From NCBI RefSeq assembly GCF_905147045.1, contig NC_065897.1:4541001-4605000 (forward strand): a DNA stretch of 64,000 bases, written 5' to 3'. This document shows positions 35,365-47,870 of the stretch, piece after piece; the stretch's first letter is position 1, and the number at the start of each line of letters is the position of its first letter. Position numbers and translations under genes: made by a program. This DNA is from Nymphalis io. Its lineage: Eukaryota; Arthropoda; Insecta; Lepidoptera; Nymphalidae. The notes beneath the pieces are model-generated. The model had not been told where the DNA came from. It ran no database searches and saw only the letters and a program-made list of their open reading frames with translations.

Positions 35365-36608
35365 TCTATGTTTCATAAGGACATACATAACAATGTTGTT
35401 AAGCTGATTTGAGTATAGAATAAAAACATTATCAACATAAGGCAATAGATTGCAAAAGCTGAAGTAGCAACGAGTGGAGCATATAACTCATTCGGCGACC
35501 CTGCACTAGAATATTGTTTTAGTAGATTACCTACTAAACGAGCCTGAACAACATCAAGCGCCTCTTAGCGCGTATCCGCTTGGTTGGGCCTCAATACCTA
35601 CGTACATCGTTATTCCTAAGTAATAATAAAATATTCACATTGTCTGAAAAAAACTATTACTAAACATTCGTCTGTAATATAAAACGGCTCTATGCTGAAT
35701 ATACTGCTACGATTAAAGTAATATTATAAAAAATATATATTATTATTAATTGAGTTTAAGGATTATGTTATATGAAATAAACACATCGGCCGCGTTTTAC
35801 TAAACATTTATGACTTAATTAGAGATGATATCGTTTTATTAAATTCAGATGAGTAACTTATATTTATAACGTGCAAAATCAATACGTTAATCGAATGGTT
35901 TGTGTGTGTGTGACCTACATACACATTACTTTTATATATAATATCTCTTTTTTATTCTTAAAACTGTGATTAATATTCAACATATTTATTGGCAAATATA
36001 ACTTATTCTTATGTACTTCAATCATTTTGTTGTAGTTTTAATAAGTATGACATGTTTTAAAACCAGCTGGTTCATTTTTTGAAATTGCCATTCAACGGGA
36101 AAATTTTGCTAGTATTCTTTTCAATATTACACGCGTTCATAATTTGTTTAGCATAAATTTTTTGTACATTAATTAGATATTTTTAATGTAAATTTAAATA
36201 AATTATTTACATAAATGTAAAACAAAGCTTTAGTGAATCTTCGATTAAAAATTGTTTGTTGCCCTATGGGCAGTATTTAAATAATTTAAAAAAATACATA
36301 TGGTTTGCCAAACAGAGTTAAGTTAAAGCAATAATAAATTTTGCATTTGCTGTTATTATACTTACTATATATATAATAGAATTATATAGTGTGTTTATTG
36401 CATTTTGCATAATAAGCTTTGTGCGCGAATAGTGCTGAAAGTTACTTACCTCGCGCTATAAAATTATTCCTAAAAGTAACATTTATTATTTTTGATATAT
36501 AATACATACAAAATAAAGAACAAATATAATTAGACATCATAAAATTGAGCTTAAATTTGTTAGACTTTCGCTTCTGGTCATTTGGTTATATAGGATTCCT
36601 ATCCTTCC
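35365..36608. other. AT-rich intergenic region
   Basis: No gene or clear repeat is recognised. Confidence 0.4.
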
Positions 36609-36899
36609 TAGGTGGACGAGCATATGAGCCACCCGATGGTTAGTGGTCACCAACGCCCATAGACATTGGCATTGTAAGAAATGTTAACCATCGCGTTTAT
36701 CACCAACGCGCAACCAACCTTAGGAATTTGTTATGTCCCTTGTGCCTATTTATAATTATACTTATTTATAATTACACTGGCTCACTCACCCTTCAAACCA
36801 AAACACAACAATACCAAGTACTGCTGTTTTGCGGTAGAATATCTGATGAGTGGGTGGTACCTACCCAGACGAGCTTGCACAAAGCTCCATCACCAGTAA
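36609..36899 (-). repeat. T-family repeat, near full length
   Basis: Reversed copy from CCTAGGTGGACGAGCATATG through TTCAAACCAAAACACAACAA to GACGAGCTTGCACAAAGCTC. Confidence 0.86.
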
Positions 36900-37095
36900 A
36901 TTTAAAAGTTATAGTAATGTAACTTATAACTTTGTACGTAGTAATTTTTTTTTAGGCAAAATAAAAGAAATATACTAGACTACTATTATCTTCTTGTATA
37001 TAAAAATCTCGTGTTTGTGGTCGCACTCCTCCGAAACGGCTCGACCGATTTTTATGAACTTTTTTATGTTTATTTGGTAGGTATGAGAATAGGTT

Positions 37096-37097
<2 letters not shown>

Positions 37098-37127
<30 letters not shown>
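37098..37127. repeat. (AAT)n tract at S1 SINE tail
   Basis: Ten AAT units directly adjoin the tail of the reversed S1 SINE. On the SINE strand this is an (ATT)n tail, the kind of simple 3' repeat produced in target-primed insertion. Confidence 0.85.
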
Positions 37128-37128
<1 letters not shown>

Positions 37129-37400
37129 TCCTCCAGACCGAATTCGGCCACGGCGGCAAATCTCAAGTGAGATTAGGCAACTACGCAGGAGATATTATAG
37201 TGCACAAGTGTGTGCGCAAACACAGATGCACTCTCTATTCCCTTACTCTCAGAATCCGATGGGACGGCAATCCGACACGACCGGAAAGAGTTCAGGCGCA
37301 GGACCAACGGCTTTACGTGCTTTCCGAGGCACGGGAGTGTACACACTTCCAACTTCCAGGCTCCGGGCTGCTGCTGAGAATTTTCTAACAGAAAAACACA
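37128..37400 (-). repeat. S1 SINE, head missing, inside Helitron
   Basis: Well-preserved body from TGTCCTCCAGACCGAATTCG to CTGCTGCTGAGAATTTTCTA. The tRNA-like head is absent, so this is a 5'-truncated copy. Confidence 0.85.
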
Positions 37401-37899
37401 ATAACTTTTTTATTTAATAGGTTGTAAAGTATATTTCATACCGTTAGGTGATTAGGCTGTCCCTAGCCGGATTTTTATTGGCAAAATTTTTATTTTTATT
37501 TTTATTTCGCACCAAAAAATATTAATAATCTCAAATTTTCATCATTTCACACCCATTCTCACAGTTTTTAATCGCGATTTTAGTATTCGTTCGTATTTCA
37601 AAAAAAAATAAATAATTCATAGTGTTAAATGACAGATGGCGTTACGTCCGCTCATCAAACGTCATCCACTCATGCGCAAGTCATTAAAGAGAAGCGTCGC
37701 TGTCATTTTGACGTTTCATTCTGCATTTTTTATGCATCACAACGCAGTGTTTGCAAAGTTTTGTAAGATTTATTTTAATTGATAAGAAATGTATATGTGT
37801 TCTATAATTGTAATACTAAAAGAACAAATAAATTATCGATATACCGTTTTTATCAGTAAGTACAGCAATTTGGTCTATTTGTGTGTGTTACAGTGAACA

Positions 37900-38442
37900 A
37901 TGGCAGCAAGACTCAATGAGCTTCTCATTTGGGATGTCGAACGAATAAAGCAACTAACATGCGAAATACAAAAGAAAGAACAGACGAATAAATTCAACAA
38001 TATAACGAAATATGCGTGTGAGCATCACAATTGCGTGCATCACAATCACAAGAGGCACGAGCTGAACGAAATTAGCAACGACAATTGGAATGGAGACAAA
38101 TGTGCTGGTTCGTAGCTTTCACATGCAGAGCAAATGACCGACAACGCCAACAGTAGTACATCGAGCATTTACATCCACTTCGTTCCTTCGTCTCGCATTG
38201 GAGTACGAGATATTGAAAATTCCGCTCATCCGAAAGTTCTGCTTGGTGCTATGGACAAAGAATGTCATTTTCGTGCGCTTAAATTCAGTGTATGAAAAAA
38301 ATCACTAAAAATCGCATGTCGGATGTGTTGCGAAACATCACGAAAAAAGCAACTACCAGAAATTGATACACCAATAGAACGACTTGCTTATCAGCTTAAA
38401 TCTGTTCCTGAAGTTCATTCACACATGAAAAAATATCGCTAA
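37900..38442 (+). pseudogene. Helitron Rep/helicase N-terminal remnant
   Basis: Broken coding sequence in several frames. At 38224-38286 one frame reads AHPKVLLGAMDKECHFRALK, a stretch characteristic of Helitron proteins (their HP..IGAMDK.C..C.ALKF block). At 38314-38442 another frame reads ACRMCCETSRKKQLPEIDTP, matching the following G.CC..GKV.LPE block of the family. Upstream, a short Arg/Gln/Ala/Glu-rich frame (RASQSQEARAERN) resembles the family's repetitive basic N terminus. Rep HUH motifs and the helicase are missing. Nonfunctional. Confidence 0.65.
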
Positions 38443-39189
38443 GGACTTCGTTCTTGCCGGGGGTCCCTCGACCGTACATTCTTTTTTGTTATTGTTTTAA
38501 TTTACATGTGACTTGTATCGTGTCTTAATCGCAATTTTATAATGGAGAAACTGAAACTGCAGCAAGTGTAAATAATGCAAAGTTGAAAATAAGTTGATAA
38601 ATCATATAAATTAATACATGTATTTAGATATTATGTACATACATTATTAGCGTCAATAGTTTTGTATAATTGTCAAATAATTAATTTAGCGAAGTTGTTT
38701 TTTTTTATATATACCTTATAATTCGATATTATATATTTAATTTTGAATAAATTACTATTTTCCTAATATGTGAAATGACATTTATTAATTTAAATTATTG
38801 CTTAACATTTTTGAATTGAAAATATAATAACATAAATTATAAAAATAAGGGAGTTGAGTAAAGAGGACTACGCTTTTTGGTGTGACAAAAATACAGTAAT
38901 GTAATAAAAAAATTTCTATTTTTTCAACTTAAAACGTGTTAAAAAGGCGTTTCGCGAAAAAATATCGCAAAGAACTTCATTCATGACGGATTCGCCCGAC
39001 CGCACAATATTTTTTTTATTATTTAAAACTTTGAACCGCTATATAAAAATGAGCGGCCGCAATGCCTTTTCGAACTTTGAACATTAAATTATATGCTTTA
39101 TTTAAATTAATATCTTAGGAGTAACAAAATTAAAATGTGCAAGAAAAAATATTATGGTGGTGGTCAATGATGCGATGGCGAAGTAGCCA

Positions 39190-39445
39190 GTGCAAAGATT
39201 TTGTATGTTCCATTTGTATGTACCATGTTCGCCACATATTCTGCCTCCAAACAGTAATATTTAGTATTGTTGTGTTTAGGTTTGAAGGGTAAAGGAGCCA
39301 GAGTAAATACTGGCACAAGGGCCAATTTAGTTCCCAAGGTTGATGGCATATTGGCGACGTTTGGGATAGTTTTAATTTTTTTAGTGCCTATGCGTGGTGA
39401 TGACTATTTAACAATATTAATAAGAAAACAAATAACGGGCCACCC
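39190..39445 (+). repeat. Degraded T-family repeat, inside Helitron
   Basis: Shows GTATTGTTGTGTTTAGGTTT, AGGGCCAATTTAGTTCCCAA and GGTTGATGGCATATTGG. Diverged, with no A tail. Confidence 0.65.
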
Positions 39446-39945
39446 TTCTCAAAAGGCCTGTCACATAATGTGAATGTATGATTAGCCACCACTCACACAT
39501 AGAAACCGTAGACAAAATCTAAAAAAAACAACAATAATGCGTATATATTATTAATATGCCCCTAGCACTTTAATATAATGACGAATAGATCAATTGACGA
39601 ATGTTCTTACCTTATTGATTAAAAAATGTACGGGATTAATTTCCTATTTTACCCGTACAAGTCGGGGCGGGTAGATAGTTTTCTATATAATATCATTTTA
39701 CAACCCTACACGCTACTATAATTCATTACTACCTATTTCGGTTGCCTAATGGATGCATTTAATTTGTAAAATTATACCTTTTAAAACGTAGCATACTAAC
39801 ATTTTAAAATCAGGCTTCTTTTACTATACTTGCAATGTGGGTAAATAAACCCTGAATAGCATACTCATGTGGTATTTTCTCCTTGACAAAAATTAATGCA
39901 TATTTAATTAGTCCATGTTAGTATTGAAATGCTTCAGTAAATATA

Positions 39946-40201
39946 ACGTCCTCAAGACCGATTTCGGCCACTGCGGCCAATCTCAAGCGAGATTAGCCAA
40001 CTACGCAGGAGATATTATAGTGCACAAGTGTGTGCACCAGTTTGTACAAACAGTTTGTACAACAGGTGCACTCTCTATTCCCTAACTCTCATAATCCAAA
40101 ATAAAAAACTCAATAAATTTTTATTAGCCCGACCTGGGATTGAACCCAGGACTTCCGGGTCTGCGGCCTTACATCAAGCCACTAGACCAACGAGGCAGTC
40201 A
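39946..40201 (-). repeat. S1 SINE with internal deletion
   Basis: Has both ends: tail CGTCCTCAAGACCGATTTCG and head complement CCACTAGACCAACGAGGCAG. The region from the CTCATAATCC block to the TTTTTATTAGCCCGACC block is missing. A short duplicated AGTTTGTACAA lies near 40037. Confidence 0.82.
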
Positions 40202-42048
40202 TTATTACACATATACGTATCATATTAAATTATATATTTACTTAAAATACTATCACTAACAATAAATCACGTTGGAGTAACGTATTTTTTTAAGGATTTG
40301 CATGAGTTCCTCTTCTTACTTTTCTTTTAAAAAATAATAATTTGTTTATGTTTGAAGAAAATATACAAATAGTACTAGTTAAATATTAACTTAGCGTGAA
40401 TACAAAAATAGTAAAATGAATCAGGATTAATCGTGATCAATCGTGCCTTTTATATTAAAAGGTACGGATTTCATAAAATGGAACAATTATTTTTATTTTT
40501 TTTTATTTGTAAAAATCAAGTAATCGTCGTCATAATGCCACAGAACTTTAGTAAAAACTAAAGAACAAACTTAAAAATAACAGTGATATAAGCTAATATT
40601 ATTTGCAAAAAACTAGACTCAAATCAAGTCTAAAACTAAATCAGGGAGGGTAATTGTGTACACTGGTTGGTTGATTGTTATGAGGTATATACATTCAGCG
40701 GGAGAAAAAGTTATTTAAAAAAAGAATACAAGCAATCGCTGTAAATCTCCTATTTATCATTTTAATTCTTAATCTTATTATTGTATATGGGTGTCTGATT
40801 TGAAATAAGAACCTTGCAATCTTTAGCCACATTAGCTAATCACTAAAACAATTAGGCAGCTGTAATTAGTGGTTAGAAAAAGAAAAGTAAATAATGTACT
40901 TCTTTCAAGTCATGAACTTAATCTTAGTTGACGCAATTTTAACGAAGTTTCCTATTTTCCATAAAAACTTCAGGTTGACTGTCAGGGTTCCCTTTTTAAA
41001 TTACGTTTTGAAATGGGAAAAAATATATTGCAAAGATTGAATTGCGTGATGAGAATTTACGTTTAAATTTCGATTAAAATGACTCTTTTATCAGGGTATT
41101 GTGTAATTTCATTATTCAATGATACAATTTAGTTTGATTTTTATGCCTAAAACTGGACACCAAGACAAAATACAAAAAGGGCCGCCTTGTCGTTTAACAT
41201 CGATCGATCTGGAGATCACTCAACCTTAGCGCAGAGGAAATGATATAAGGACGTCAATATAGGCCTAAAATTAGTAATAAAATATGCTATTCAAATAAAT
41301 AATTTTATAGAGAATTTTGTTTACACAAATGTTGTTTATCTTTTTCAAAAGATATACGTTAACATTGTCATTATTAATGGGTAATCATTCGAATCATCGA
41401 TATAAACACTCCATCAAAATGTCATTGATTTTGTCATGTTGACCGTACCGATTAATCTATTTTGTTTCGTTTCTAACCCTACGTGACATTTGGGTAATAA
41501 TATGTCCTCTGTTGGAACAACCAAATTTACTAGGCTAATAGTTGAATTGATATAGTGTAAATTGCTTATGTTTAATTTGTCTGCATAAGTGTAGGTTTAT
41601 TATTCGCTGGATAATCATCAACAATTTAAACCTAGTTAGATTTGCGTATCAATTGGTTCACATCTAAATATTTTGTGGTTTAACCATTATGGAAATTCGT
41701 TCAGTTAATTTTCAATTCTAATTACGTAAATAATCAAAACCACGCGTATAGTTTTTGGCTTATGTATTGAATGGAATTTGTGTTGCTCTGTACCTCTTAG
41801 CGTGCAAGTTTTTTCTTAGTTTATAAATCACTAAAATATAATATAAATCTTTTAATTTAACAAATAAAACATGCCATTGAATGTTGGTATTGTTATTGTT
41901 AATTATATAATGTGTCAATTATAAACAATTTAATGTAAGACAATAGCTATAAAAAAATATTGTATTATGAATTTCATATTTTATTTAAGGTTTACAATAT
42001 TTTTTAAGCAAATAAAATTGAAGTTTATTTAACACATAAGATGGCCCA
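40202..42048. other. Intergenic AT-rich DNA
   Basis: No gene or clear repeat is recognised. Confidence 0.4.
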
Positions 42049-42332
42049 GTACCGAGATGGCCCTGTGGTAAGAATGCGTGAATCTTAACCGATGATCGTG
42101 GGTTCAAACCCGGGCAAGCACCACTGAATTTTCATGTGCTTAATTTGTGATTATAATTCATCTCGTGCTATACGGTTAAGGAAAATATCGTAAGGAAACC
42201 TGCATGTGTCTAATTTCACTGAAATTCCGCCACATGTGTATTCCACCAACTTGCATTGGAGCTGCGTGGTGGAAGAAGCTCCATACCAACTCCTCAAAAA
42301 AAAAAGGCAGACAGCCCATTCACAGGCTGTTA
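42049..42332 (+). repeat. Metulj-like SINE, full length
   Basis: Head CCGAGATGGCCCTGTGGTAA with B box GTGGGTTCAAACCCGGGC, central AATTTCACTGAAATTCCGCC, and end GCCCATTCACAGGCTGTTAC. Confidence 0.87.
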
Positions 42333-43784
42333 CTGAACACATGAGAAAACTTAGAGCATTTTTGTAAACAGTATAAATTATGCTTAGTCTATGGATGTTA
42401 AAAATGAAATGCTAAATACAGATGATAAAATCAGGGCAACATAGTTTGCAATAAATAGTGTTTGCGGTTAACCTAAAAAGCAAATGTTGTCAATTAATTT
42501 AAAATTAGGTAGCAAATATGTAAATTCGAAAATTGAAAAGTTGAAAATGATGTTGAAACGATTTTCGATAATATACGAACTGATCATCGAATATAAATTA
42601 ATTTTCATCACATACCGCTATTAAGATCGACAGCTATTATATTATTTTATTTATAAATGTATAGGTATTTCGGTATAATTAATTAAGAGTAACGTATTTC
42701 ATCCCCACCTTAAAAATAAAATTAATTAATTTGCAATAATTAAAAGAACCTTAATTTAGCTTTAACTTAGCTTAACATTTATCAAAAAACAACTATTATT
42801 TAAATTTCGTGTAATTTAAAAGTACGGTAACTTTTATTTAACAGCTTTATTTTTCTGAAACCGGAAAGTCGTTCGTGCGAAAAAGATACAATGCTTGTAG
42901 TTTTTTCTAGCCTTGTTTTTTATGTATTGCAAGGTTATAGATCTTTTAAAAACAGCTGTTCTAACTTAACCTATTATAAATTTATCAATAGCAGTTCAAA
43001 ACTCCGTGGAAATAAATAATATTTTAGTAATTAATTATTATTATTATTAATTAACAATAAAAAATAATATCATCACTTTTTTGAAAGTGGCTTCATCTGA
43101 TGGCAGGGCTTTGTGCAACCCCGTTTGGGTTAACAGCTCCCAATTATCACACATTCTAATTCGAAAAGACAGAAACTTATGATATGTATACCATACCTTG
43201 GTATGGTAGTAGGTAAATATAACGCCACGAAAACCACCATATTACTTTCAATTTGTTTTTTTAACTCCTAAGGTGAAGTATACGTACTGATATGAAATTC
43301 GATATTTCGTAAGGATTTTTTTTTTAAATATATAAGCTAGCGCTTGACTGTTATAACACCTGATGGAAAGTGACGATACAGTCTAAGATGGAGCGCGCTT
43401 GCCTAGAATATGCATATTCTCTCTATTATATGTATATTGTATCCCATTTAAAAAAATAAGTTAAAAAACATATATTAAAAAAATCCTCAGACATCATTTT
43501 AAGTGTTCTTAAATGTTCAATAAAAGTTATGAATTTAAAACGGAAACAATTTTCTGCGGTTAAATAGTTATAAATCTGAGTAATAAATTTCGGTCTAACC
43601 GCGACTTATGGGCAAGAGAATACGTGCGGGTATGAGGAAAGCGTCACGGCGAATATACATTATAAATGCTGGTATATGTACTAATCTTTGAATCGTTATA
43701 ATATGTTAGCCTGTGTCTCGTTTTATGGCAAACTTTTGTATACTTCCTCAGAGCTTCGTTGATCAGCCCGAAGAATAGAATATC
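42333..43784. other. Intergenic DNA with decayed repeats
   Basis: No gene. A strongly decayed T-family piece (GGCAGGGCTTTGTGCAACCC) starts at 43101. Around 43340-43430 the sequence CACCTGATGGAAAGTGACGA then GATGGAGCGCGCTTGCCTAG looks like a piece of another common lepidopteran repeat. Confidence 0.45.
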
Positions 43785-43957
43785 CACTTTCATACCCAAG
43801 ACAGCATGTCAAGCCGTTAGTCCTGCGCTTGAACTCTTTCTAATCAGATTTGACATTCACGCGGATTATGAGTGAAAAATTGAGCACACTTGTTGACTAT
43901 AAGGTATACTGCGCAGGTGGCTAGTGCCTCGTGAGAATGGTTGAAATCGGTTCACTG
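43785..43957 (+). repeat. Degraded S1 SINE
   Basis: Forward-strand body with AAGCCGTTAGTCCTGCGCTT, GAACTCTTTCTAATCAGATT and GGTTGAAATCGG. The head is missing and substitutions are many. Confidence 0.6.
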
Positions 43958-44149
43958 TTTATTGTCCAAACCTTCACCTTCTGGAAGCATCTAGTTTATC
44001 TCGCAGTCTCCAACAAGTCCTATTTTTTATCGCTGTAAAAATGCATAACTCGTATCCTCTACGGGAACAGTGGGTGTGTGAAATTCACCGGTATCCAAGG
44101 CGCCGAATGCGCCTCGAACATCGGAATACCTACTAAAAAACCAGTGGCA

Positions 44150-44450
44150 CCCTTTCCTTCTTAAAGAGAAGTAACATGGGATCGCCTGCGCATGCTACCT
44201 ACTTTCTTTGTCGCACTTCCAAAAAATGTAATTTCTTACCAGCTCACGTGTTCCCCTCCTCTTACAAGCCGGGTTCTTTCAATCGAGGCGTTATCTTGCA
44301 AGCCGGCAAGGCGGGGGCGGCAAGTGCAGAATATTCTTATTCACTGTACTGGGCGTCGTCGCGCTTGGACTCCACTACCACTTACCATCAGGTGGAGTAG
44401 AGGCATTTGCCCTCCTGGCAAATATAAAAATAATAATACCGTGATGCTGT
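44150..44450 (-). repeat. GC-rich repeat, LINE 3'-UTR-like
   Basis: On the - strand it runs from an A/T-rich end through GCCAGGAGGGCAAATGCCTC, TACTCCACCTGATGGTAAGT and CGCGACGACGCCCAGTACAG to AAGAGGAGGGGAACACGTGA. I recognise this as a frequent lepidopteran interspersed sequence but cannot name the family. The open frames here have no coding character. Confidence 0.5.
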
Positions 44451-44454
44451 GACG

Positions 44455-44775
44455 GACGGCCCGCCTATGTGGACCTCCATTCTCTAGGGGATATTTCTAG
44501 GTTACTGAGAAACCCCTAGTACCAGGGGCGCCTTTTGCGGCGGGGAAAGAAGGTGCGCATAGCGCCTCTTTTTTCTCCCCGGTCTCCTTTGACGAAGCGG
44601 ATCTGCAGCAGATCCTTTTACCTCTTCCACTCCGCGGTCTCCTATTGTGACATCACACTTTCACAGAAGGAGACCATTTTCGATCAGCACTCCTCCCTTT
44701 CGAGCATCGCGTTGATGATTCTCGGCAAGGCTCTCCTTGCTCCTCCGGCAGACTGTGACTCTACCTACTCTCTAA
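44455..44775 (-). pseudogene. Likely 3' end of a Jockey/R1-type LINE
   Basis: On the - strand, from 44765, a short frame ends GGARRALPRIINAMLEREEC then stop, which looks like the C terminus of a Jockey/R1-group LINE ORF2. A GC-rich stretch follows, resembling a 3' untranslated region, and includes CTAGGGG/CCCCTAG inverted repeats. No reverse transcriptase is left. Tentative. Confidence 0.4.
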
Positions 44776-47648
44776 CATAGTTTTGGCTCAAAAAATCATG
44801 TGACATGAGATTGCAGTATTCTAAACCTTACAATTAAATAGAACAATTTCATGTAAAAACTTCAAAATATTAAAGAGTATAAGAAATGTCCTTGTGACTG
44901 TATAGTATTAATAATCCTAGATCTTCGAATAATATTTATAGATATATGATCTGCATTTTGACATATTAATACGTAAAGAGAAAACTTCGTCTCCATTTTC
45001 AAGCATACTGCGCGCATGGAGGAGTGTGAGACTTGCCATAGTTAAAGTTTATGTACAGAAGGAGTGCAGAAAGCTAAAGTTTATACATTAAATGTGTTAT
45101 AAATACATGATATTAAATAAAATGAAACATTCATAGCTTATTTAAAATAAATAAATCTGTAACGGGTTTTTTGAAATATATTTATATATTATATATTGTA
45201 ATGAGCCTCATTTCTATATTATAATTTTATTTTATCAGGATGGACTAAGGTCGACCAACAGCCAACCACTAGTCTATATAAATGGAAGCACACAGCTGTC
45301 ACGTGATAGATAAGTGATGTCGGAGATCTTAAGAATTATGCTGATCAGCTTACTCAGTGAAACGTTCTAGCGAATTACAGACGAAACCTATGTAGGTCCG
45401 TACATTTATTTCATTCGACACGTTGACGGCCTTTTCCTTCAGGTTCTCGTATATAACTATTTTGTTGACATTAATAATAATGTATTATGAAACGGTTTGG
45501 ACATCTATCAAACTTTTCTAAGCAGTTTTTTTATATTCATAATATTTTTTTAAGATGTTTTCTGAGATCCTATTGTTAGTGTGCAAAAAATATCTCGAAA
45601 ATAAATGATTAAGCCTATGTCGAGTTAAAGAGGAAAGAGGAGTGTCGTCACGTCAAAATTTCTTGACAAATCGTGTATGTTTTTACAAATCATAAAAGAT
45701 ATGAACGAATTTCAAACAAAATCCTAAATCGAAATAAAATAACAATATCTGTAAATGTGATCGAAAATAAGACCTCTTTGAAGATTTTGCTATCAAAATG
45801 ACACGCAATGTCCACTGACATGGTAACGGAAATCCGATTAAAATGTGGACACGCTAGCGGTTATCGCAAGTGGATTTGTATTTCAGTAAACCTGAAAATC
45901 GTCAGATTTATTCCTAAGTTTTTATTTTAGAACAAATGAAAATTGTTTATTTTATGGGTTTCTATAATTTGATTTAATATTTTTTTATTATACTATATTA
46001 TTATACTTATTTTAAATGATTTTGGGAAAATTGAAAATATGAACGACGTAGTGAACCAACAATGCGAATACTAGGATTTAATTTAATGTGACTATTAGTA
46101 AATTAGCTAATTCGTTCATAGCAGAAATAGTAATTACAAAAATACAAAAAAAAATTATCTGTAGGTGTTGATTTTCATCTTCAAATCGGACCCCTCGAGG
46201 TATAAATTATTCAATAAAAAAAAATGAAACGCTGAAGATATTGCGCTCCATATACAAAAAAAAACTAATTGATAAAATTCTTCTTTCCTGAGGTCGATTA
46301 AAAATGTCCTTTGTCGGCGAAATGTAAGTATATGTGTAAAAATATTATAAAAAGTTTCTGCTGAGTATTGGTATTAAGCATAATATTATTAAAAAAAATG
46401 TATCTAATTTCTAAACATATTATATTTCATAAATATTATTTTTGTCATTTTACATTGTTATTCATATCATAGTTTTTAGCTTTAAGAAGCACTTTGTTTC
46501 TGATATTTGTTTTAAATAAGAAAAAGCTTCCAGTAAAAAAACACTAAATCATATATTTTCAATACTTTCATGTTCTCAATTTGTTTTATAATTCATGTCG
46601 TGGTAGGCAGTGAAGGAGAACATCGCGAGAAAATTACTCGGGTTGGATAAAAAACAGCATTATTTAAATCCAGCAATGAGTATATAATTGGTGTTTGAAT
46701 GATGTTATTAATTAGGTCTCTTAAGAACCAAGAAAAGAGACTTTTGTCCAGTTGTGGGATATTTACCAATACTATTTACCATGATTTGATTTACACGTCA
46801 CATACCGGTAACGTTCGTATGTTTTTTATTTTATTATCACCGATGGCTTCCATATGAAGCTAAAAATTATAAAAGACTTTGTGACATTTAATGCGGTTGC
46901 GACCTAATTTCTACGTCTTCAGCTCATATTCATTTACACGAGTACTTTAATACCACTGGCTACACTGTAAGATTCTATTCAGATTACTCCCCGGAGCATT
47001 TCAAAAGTTAGTCATGCATTAAAACAAGAGTTTAATGCAGATATAAATTTTTCATTATTATAATTTTAAAAATATACATTAATTTTTCACTGTACATTGT
47101 AATTTAGGTTCTATATTTATTGTTCTAATTTCTTTTTTTTTCTTTTTGGGTGAGTAAAACAAAGTTATACAAAGTTTTATCAAAATAAATTAAGTAAAAG
47201 TAACACAATATTTTTAGATAATTGATTTTTTTTTGTTATTAAACTAAATAATCATAATAATAATAAATCGTATACATATCTTCTATTCATTACTGCGTAT
47301 TATTTTATTATCAGACGCTATTGCCTACATTTTATCTACATTGTATATTGTTTCTTACATTTACATAATCTTGAATTATTCCTCCTCATTGTTTATATTT
47401 GAGTACCTTTTATCTCCGCAGGTGACAACGGTGTTAAATAAAAGAGCTTCTTGAGTGTCCTGCAAATATTTTCATCTTCTAGGATTTAATAATACATAAA
47501 CATTTATTTTATATCAGTTTCTGAGTAGTTTTTGTAGCAAAAACAAATACTGGGTTTTTATGTATATAAAGTATTTTTCTTTAATTAAAAAAGTGATAGT
47601 TCAATTTTAACAATTGACTGATGTTTTTAGCTCCATTTTTTATATTTT
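44776..47648. other. Long AT-rich intergenic region
   Basis: No gene is recognised. A weak Metulj-like fragment (GCAGTGAAGGAGAACATCGCG) is at about 46605-46650. A GC-richer stretch with TCTATATAAATGGAAGC near 45274 looks TATA-like, but nothing transcribed is recognisable downstream. Confidence 0.4.
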
Positions 47649-47870
47649 CTCTACCACGAAACAGTACTACTTAGAAATTATTGTGTTCCGTTTATGAGGG
47701 TGAGTGAGATACTGCAATTATAGCTTTTGCCTATATTGACAGTGGCTGGTCATAATCATTGTGTCCAAGATTGGTGCTGCATTAGCGACGATAGGTATGT
47801 CTATGGGTGGTGGTGACCACTTGCCATCAGACCACAGGACTTGTGGACCATTTTTCAGTTCACCTACCTA
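47649..47870 (+). repeat. Degraded T-family repeat
   Basis: Shows ACCACGAAACAGTACTACTT, TATGAGGGTGAGTGAGATAC, CAAGATTGGTGCTGCATTAG and GTGGTGACCACTTGCCATCA. Confidence 0.7.

Larger units (their letters stand above)
36989..39678 (+). mobile_element. Helitron, degraded, with nested SINEs
   Basis: 5' end TCTTCTTGTATATAAAAATC followed by TCGTGTTTGTGGTCGCACTCC and CCGAAACGGCTCGACCGATT, a common 5' terminus of lepidopteran Helitrons. 3' end (39651-39678) has ACCCGTACAAGTCGGGGCGG then GTAGATAG: a hairpin plus CTAG-like end, with the last C changed to A. The interior has a decayed Rep/helicase N-terminal coding region (37900-38442), an S1 SINE (37128-37400) and a T-family copy (39190-39445). The assumption that both ends belong to one element rests on spacing and orientation. 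Confidence 0.65.

Noticed and set aside
36975..37388. Overlapping open frames with poly-Ile and poly-Asn
   Set aside because: Translation of the AAT tract and SINE, not a gene.
44176..44780. Plus-strand open frames in the GC-rich block
   Set aside because: They lie antisense to repeat sequence and have no coding character.
45240..45420. TATA-like box with GC-richer sequence
   Set aside because: No initiator at the right spacing and no coding sequence or repeat downstream that would need a promoter.
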